A stretch of DNA of 6,403 bases from assembly GCA_027056525.1 (NCBI GenBank), contig JALUKO010000389.1:1-6403 (forward strand). The letters are read 5' to 3'. Source of the stretch: Helicobacteraceae bacterium. Lineage in GTDB: Bacteria > Campylobacterota > Campylobacteria > Campylobacterales > Sulfurimonadaceae. A program made the translations under genes and the position numbers. This document shows positions 4,181 through 6,403 of the stretch, one piece after another (positions within the stretch are counted from its first letter, which is position 1; each line of letters starts with the position of its first letter). Below the pieces are notes generated by a model. It saw only the letters and a program-made list of their open reading frames with translations. It did no database searches and was not told where the DNA came from.

Positions 4181-5311
4181 TTGAATCTTTTACCAAGGAT
4201 TCGTAAATTTCTACACTGGGAGTCTTCTCCCAAACCTGATGTTAAACTTCTTCCTGAAGTTTATCCTCACCTCAAAGCATTTCGCCTTCCCCTTATATTG
4301 ACAGTTCTCACAATGCTTGTTGGAACAATCGGTTATGTAATCATAGATAATTTTACTCTTTTAGATGCTATATACCAAACAGGTATTACATTTACAACTG
4401 TTGGATTTGGAGAGATTGCTCCCATCTCAGAAGCGGGTAGAATCTTTACGATTACTCTTATCATTGCCGGTTTTGCCGTATTTTCAAGTGCAGTCGGTAT
4501 ATTGGTCGCGGAACTCAACAGAGGAAATATTGTTGCCATTATAAAGGAGCGTAGAATGCTGTATAAGATAGCGAGATTAAAAAAGCACTTTGTAGTGTGT
4601 TATCATAATGATTACACTCTTGAAGTAACAAAACAGCTTAAAAAAAATCATATCCCTTTTGTGGTTATTGATCCAAGACCCGAGATACATGAATGGGCTT
4701 TGGAACATAAATACCCAACATATTTAAAAGCTGAACCACATGCCGAGTTAACTATGCTTAAAGCACATTTGGCTTCAGCTAAAGGGCTTATTACGCTTTC
4801 AAGTTCAATGGCTGACAATATAGCACTGATCGCTTCTGTGAGATTGTTTGAAAAGGAACATTTTTTACCGAGACCTTATTATGTTATCTCAGCGGCAGAG
4901 AGTATGAGTGATGTTGAGAAGTTGAAAAAACTTGGTGCCGATACTGTAGTGTCCCCAACAAAACTCACAGCACAAAGAGTAAGTGCAATGGCGGCACGAC
5001 CGGATATGGAAAACCTTTTAGAAGAGTTTTTGTACCAGAGTGATAACCCTCTAGATATGGAAGAGGTTGAAGTACCAAAATATTCCTGGGCAGTGATGAA
5101 AAAACTTAAAGAAACACACTTGCGGGAGATAACCAATACTTCAGTTATCGGTATCACCAAAAAAGATGGAAAATTTTTGGCAATGCCAAAAGGTGATGTG
5201 CTTGTTACAAGTGAGTGTAAGCTTCTTGTCATTGGTACACAAAGTGGCATAAACCATACAAAAGAGTTATTGAGAAAAAGAAATAAACCTAAGGAGCTTA
5301 GATTTGTATAA
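4181..5311 (+). CDS. Two-transmembrane potassium channel with cytoplasmic RCK domain (MthK/HpKchA type)
   Basis: This 376-residue inner-membrane protein should conduct K+ as a tetramer gated by RCK domains. TM1 is about residues 34-55, the pore helix and selectivity filter about 60-81 with TTVGFGE (T73-V74-G75-F76-G77, then E78 where D or E is usual), and TM2 about 85-111. A basic linker follows, then an RCK N-terminal Rossmann domain (about 136-262) and an RCK C-terminal (TrkA-C) domain (about 293-360). The Rossmann glycines are missing: the segment after strand one reads VVCYHNDYTLEVTKQL, although D164 at the end of strand two is kept. The likely homologue is HP0490 (HpKchA) of H. pylori, also next to rpmB (recalled). 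The start is TTG at 4181 with TTAGGA upstream. A second strong ribosome site and ATG at codon 126 could give a soluble RCK form. The last 8 nt overlap the argJ start. K+ selectivity is inferred from the filter. Confidence 0.93.
   Translation: MNLLPRIRKFLHWESSPKPDVKLLPEVYPHLKAFRLPLILTVLTMLVGTIGYVIIDNFTLLDAIYQTGITFTTVGFGEIAPISEAGRIFTITLIIAGFAVFSSAVGILVAELNRGNIVAIIKERRMLYKIARLKKHFVVCYHNDYTLEVTKQLKKNHIPFVVIDPRPEIHEWALEHKYPTYLKAEPHAELTMLKAHLASAKGLITLSSSMADNIALIASVRLFEKEHFLPRPYYVISAAESMSDVEKLKKLGADTVVSPTKLTAQRVSAMAARPDMENLLEEFLYQSDNPLDMEEVEVPKYSWAVMKKLKETHLREITNTSVIGITKKDGKFLAMPKGDVLVTSECKLLVIGTQSGINHTKELLRKRNKPKELRFV
4543..4558 (+). promoter_or_regulatory. Internal Shine-Dalgarno and ATG inside the K+ channel gene (predicted soluble RCK start)
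   Basis: AAAGGAG (4543-4549) is followed after 6 nt by the in-frame ATG of Met126 (4556-4558). It lies in the linker between TM2 and the RCK domain, and starting there would give a 251-residue cytoplasmic protein made of just linker and RCK domains. MthK and E. coli Kch are known to use internal starts at the equivalent place. That the site is used here is inference. Confidence 0.6.
5291..5296 (+). promoter_or_regulatory. Ribosome binding site deciding the TTG start of argJ
   Basis: AAGGAG is separated by 7 nt from TTG at 5304-5306. It lies inside the end of the channel gene. The site settles the argJ start, since no in-frame ATG exists before the conserved GVCASEGFYAAGI segment and the other nearby candidate, GTG at 5334, has its purines only about 1-2 nt away. 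Confidence 0.8.
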
Positions 5312-6403
5312 TATAGTTCAGACACATGAGGGAGTGTGTGCAAGTGAAGGTTTTTATGCGGCAGGGATCAGTGCGGGGCTTAAACCAAACAATGCACGAG
5401 ATATGGCCTTTATTTACAGCGACAGCGCATGTGAGATAGCCTCTGTATTTACAACAAACAAGATGAGTGCAGCTCCCATAAGACACTTTAGAGCAAAGGG
5501 TGATTTTAAAACAAATTTTATACTTATAAATTCTAAAAATGCCAATGCTATGACTGGAGCGGCTGGCATTGAAGATATTGAAGAAATTTTGCAGTTTCTC
5601 TCCTCAACGCATGAGGGAATACTCAACCCCGTGATGAGCTCTACCGGAGTTATCGGGGTGAGACTTCCAAAAGAGAAGATAATAAACGGGATAAAGCTTT
5701 TTGATCTTGCTCTTAAAGAACCCGATGATGCTGCAAATGCGATCATGACAACGGATACCTTCTCAAAAGAGGTCTCTTTTCGGGTTGAATTAGAAAATGG
5801 GGAAAGCTTTAACATAGGTGCTATGGCAAAAGGGGCAGGGATGATCAACCCTGCAATGGCTACCATGCTCTGTTTTATCACAACAGATGCAGCTATCTCA
5901 AAAAAAGATATGCAGGCTATTTTAGATAAGGTGACAGTGCATACATTTAATGCCATCAGTGTTGATGGGGATACCTCTACAAATGACACGGTTATGCTTT
6001 TGAGTAATGCCAAAAGTGGCGTGTGTGATCTGGAAGCTTTTAGTGAAGCCCTTTATAGAGTTATGCACTTTTTGGCACTTGAGATGGTACGTGATGGTGA
6101 GGGTGCTACAAAACTTGTTACATATAATATTACCGGTGCTAAAAACGATGCAGAGGCTCAAAAAGTTGCTAAGGCTTTAACTGATTCACTTCTTGTTAAA
6201 ACGGCTCTTTTTGGTGAAGATCCAAACTGGGGCAGAATAGCTTCTACCGTAGGTGCAAGTGGAGTTGAATGTTCTGAAGAGAAATTGAAGATATCATTTG
6301 ACAATATTTGTGTGTATGACAGAGGGGAACTTCATTTTGATGAAGCGATGGAGGAGCGTGCTGCAAGAGTGATGCAGAGTAAAAAGTTTACTATCTCATG
6401 TGA
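5304..6403 (+). CDS. argJ: Bifunctional glutamate N-acetyltransferase/amino-acid acetyltransferase (ornithine acetyltransferase), partial at C-terminus
   Basis: ArgJ moves the acetyl group from N-acetylornithine to glutamate, closing the cyclic arginine pathway; many forms also make acetylglutamate from acetyl-CoA. The first 366 codons are present; about 25-30 residues are missing beyond the window by comparison with the usual length near 395. Family motifs are GVCASEGFYAAGISAGLK near the start, SSTGVIG with the oxyanion-hole pair T114-G115, MTTDT at 148-152, KGAGMINPAMATML with the self-cleavage site Ala186-Thr187 (Thr187 is the nucleophile of the beta chain), VHTFNAISVDGDTSTNDT, and DPNWGRI at 306-312. 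All catalytic elements within the window are intact. The start is TTG with a strong AAGGAG site, overlapping the channel gene by 8 nt, so both are expected on one mRNA with rpmB. No ArgR-like operator is seen in front of it. Whether it is mono- or bifunctional cannot be read from the sequence. Confidence 0.97.
   Translation, partial: MYNIVQTHEGVCASEGFYAAGISAGLKPNNARDMAFIYSDSACEIASVFTTNKMSAAPIRHFRAKGDFKTNFILINSKNANAMTGAAGIEDIEEILQFLSSTHEGILNPVMSSTGVIGVRLPKEKIINGIKLFDLALKEPDDAANAIMTTDTFSKEVSFRVELENGESFNIGAMAKGAGMINPAMATMLCFITTDAAISKKDMQAILDKVTVHTFNAISVDGDTSTNDTVMLLSNAKSGVCDLEAFSEALYRVMHFLALEMVRDGEGATKLVTYNITGAKNDAEAQKVAKALTDSLLVKTALFGEDPNWGRIASTVGASGVECSEEKLKISFDNICVYDRGELHFDEAMEERAARVMQSKKFTISC

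Noticed and set aside
4640..4647. Run of eight A within the channel gene as a phase-variable tract
   Set aside because: A8 is short, and phase variation in this group mainly uses poly-G/C tracts in surface genes; the frame is intact.
4879..5343. Minus-strand open frame of 154 codons opposite the channel RCK domain
   Set aside because: Antisense to a well-supported coding region, with serine- and phenylalanine-rich low-complexity content typical of shadow frames.
5538..5570. Inverted repeat AATGCCA...TGGCATT within argJ
   Set aside because: Seven-base arms with a 19-base loop inside conserved coding sequence; likely chance, and there is no T-run to make it a terminator.
5414..6013. Long minus-strand open frame of 199 codons opposite argJ
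   Set aside because: It lies wholly antisense to a gene with every ArgJ motif, shows no recognisable domain, and such frames arise from codon usage of the sense gene.

Overview
The window is AT-rich, tightly packed bacterial DNA that looks like a chromosome of the Campylobacterota (epsilonproteobacteria), most likely a Sulfurimonas-like free-living member. The reasons are the 62-residue L28 protein, the rpmB gene followed directly by a two-transmembrane potassium channel (recalled as the arrangement HP0491-HP0490 in Helicobacter pylori), and rpe lying close to a DnaQ-type exonuclease gene (recalled as neighbours in H. pylori and Campylobacter jejuni). An argJ gene, and therefore acetylated arginine synthesis, fits a free-living relative better than Helicobacter. 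The genus is inferred, not shown.

Layout: two divergent gene sets leave a 196-bp intergenic region at 3782-3977. Leftward (minus strand), in transcription order: an HDOD-domain protein (3781-2984), a 464-residue multidomain protein ending in a CheX-like phosphatase domain (2987-1593), rpe (1555-914), trpF (888-304) and the start of a dnaQ-like exonuclease gene (314 to beyond base 1). The first pair overlap as ATGA, rpe and trpF follow after short gaps of 37 and 25 nt, and dnaQ overlaps trpF by 11 nt, so the five can form one operon. Rightward (plus strand): rpmB (3978-4166), a K+ channel with a cytoplasmic RCK domain (4181-5311) and argJ (5304 to beyond 6403), again tightly spaced or overlapping. 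No gene-free stretch exceeds 300 bases and no RNA gene, mobile element or CRISPR array was seen.

Most genes are housekeeping: ribosome assembly (L28), pentose phosphate metabolism (Rpe), tryptophan synthesis (TrpF), arginine synthesis (ArgJ), DNA proofreading (DnaQ-like) and K+ transport. The unusual parts are (1) the HDOD plus STAS-like/receiver-like/CheX-like pair, which looks like an undescribed signalling module translationally coupled and placed ahead of metabolic genes; and (2) the K+ channel, which has a near-perfect internal Shine-Dalgarno and ATG exactly between its pore and its RCK domain, predicting a separately made soluble RCK subunit, and whose RCK domain has lost all three glycines of its nucleotide-binding loop. 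Four of the eight genes begin with GTG or TTG.
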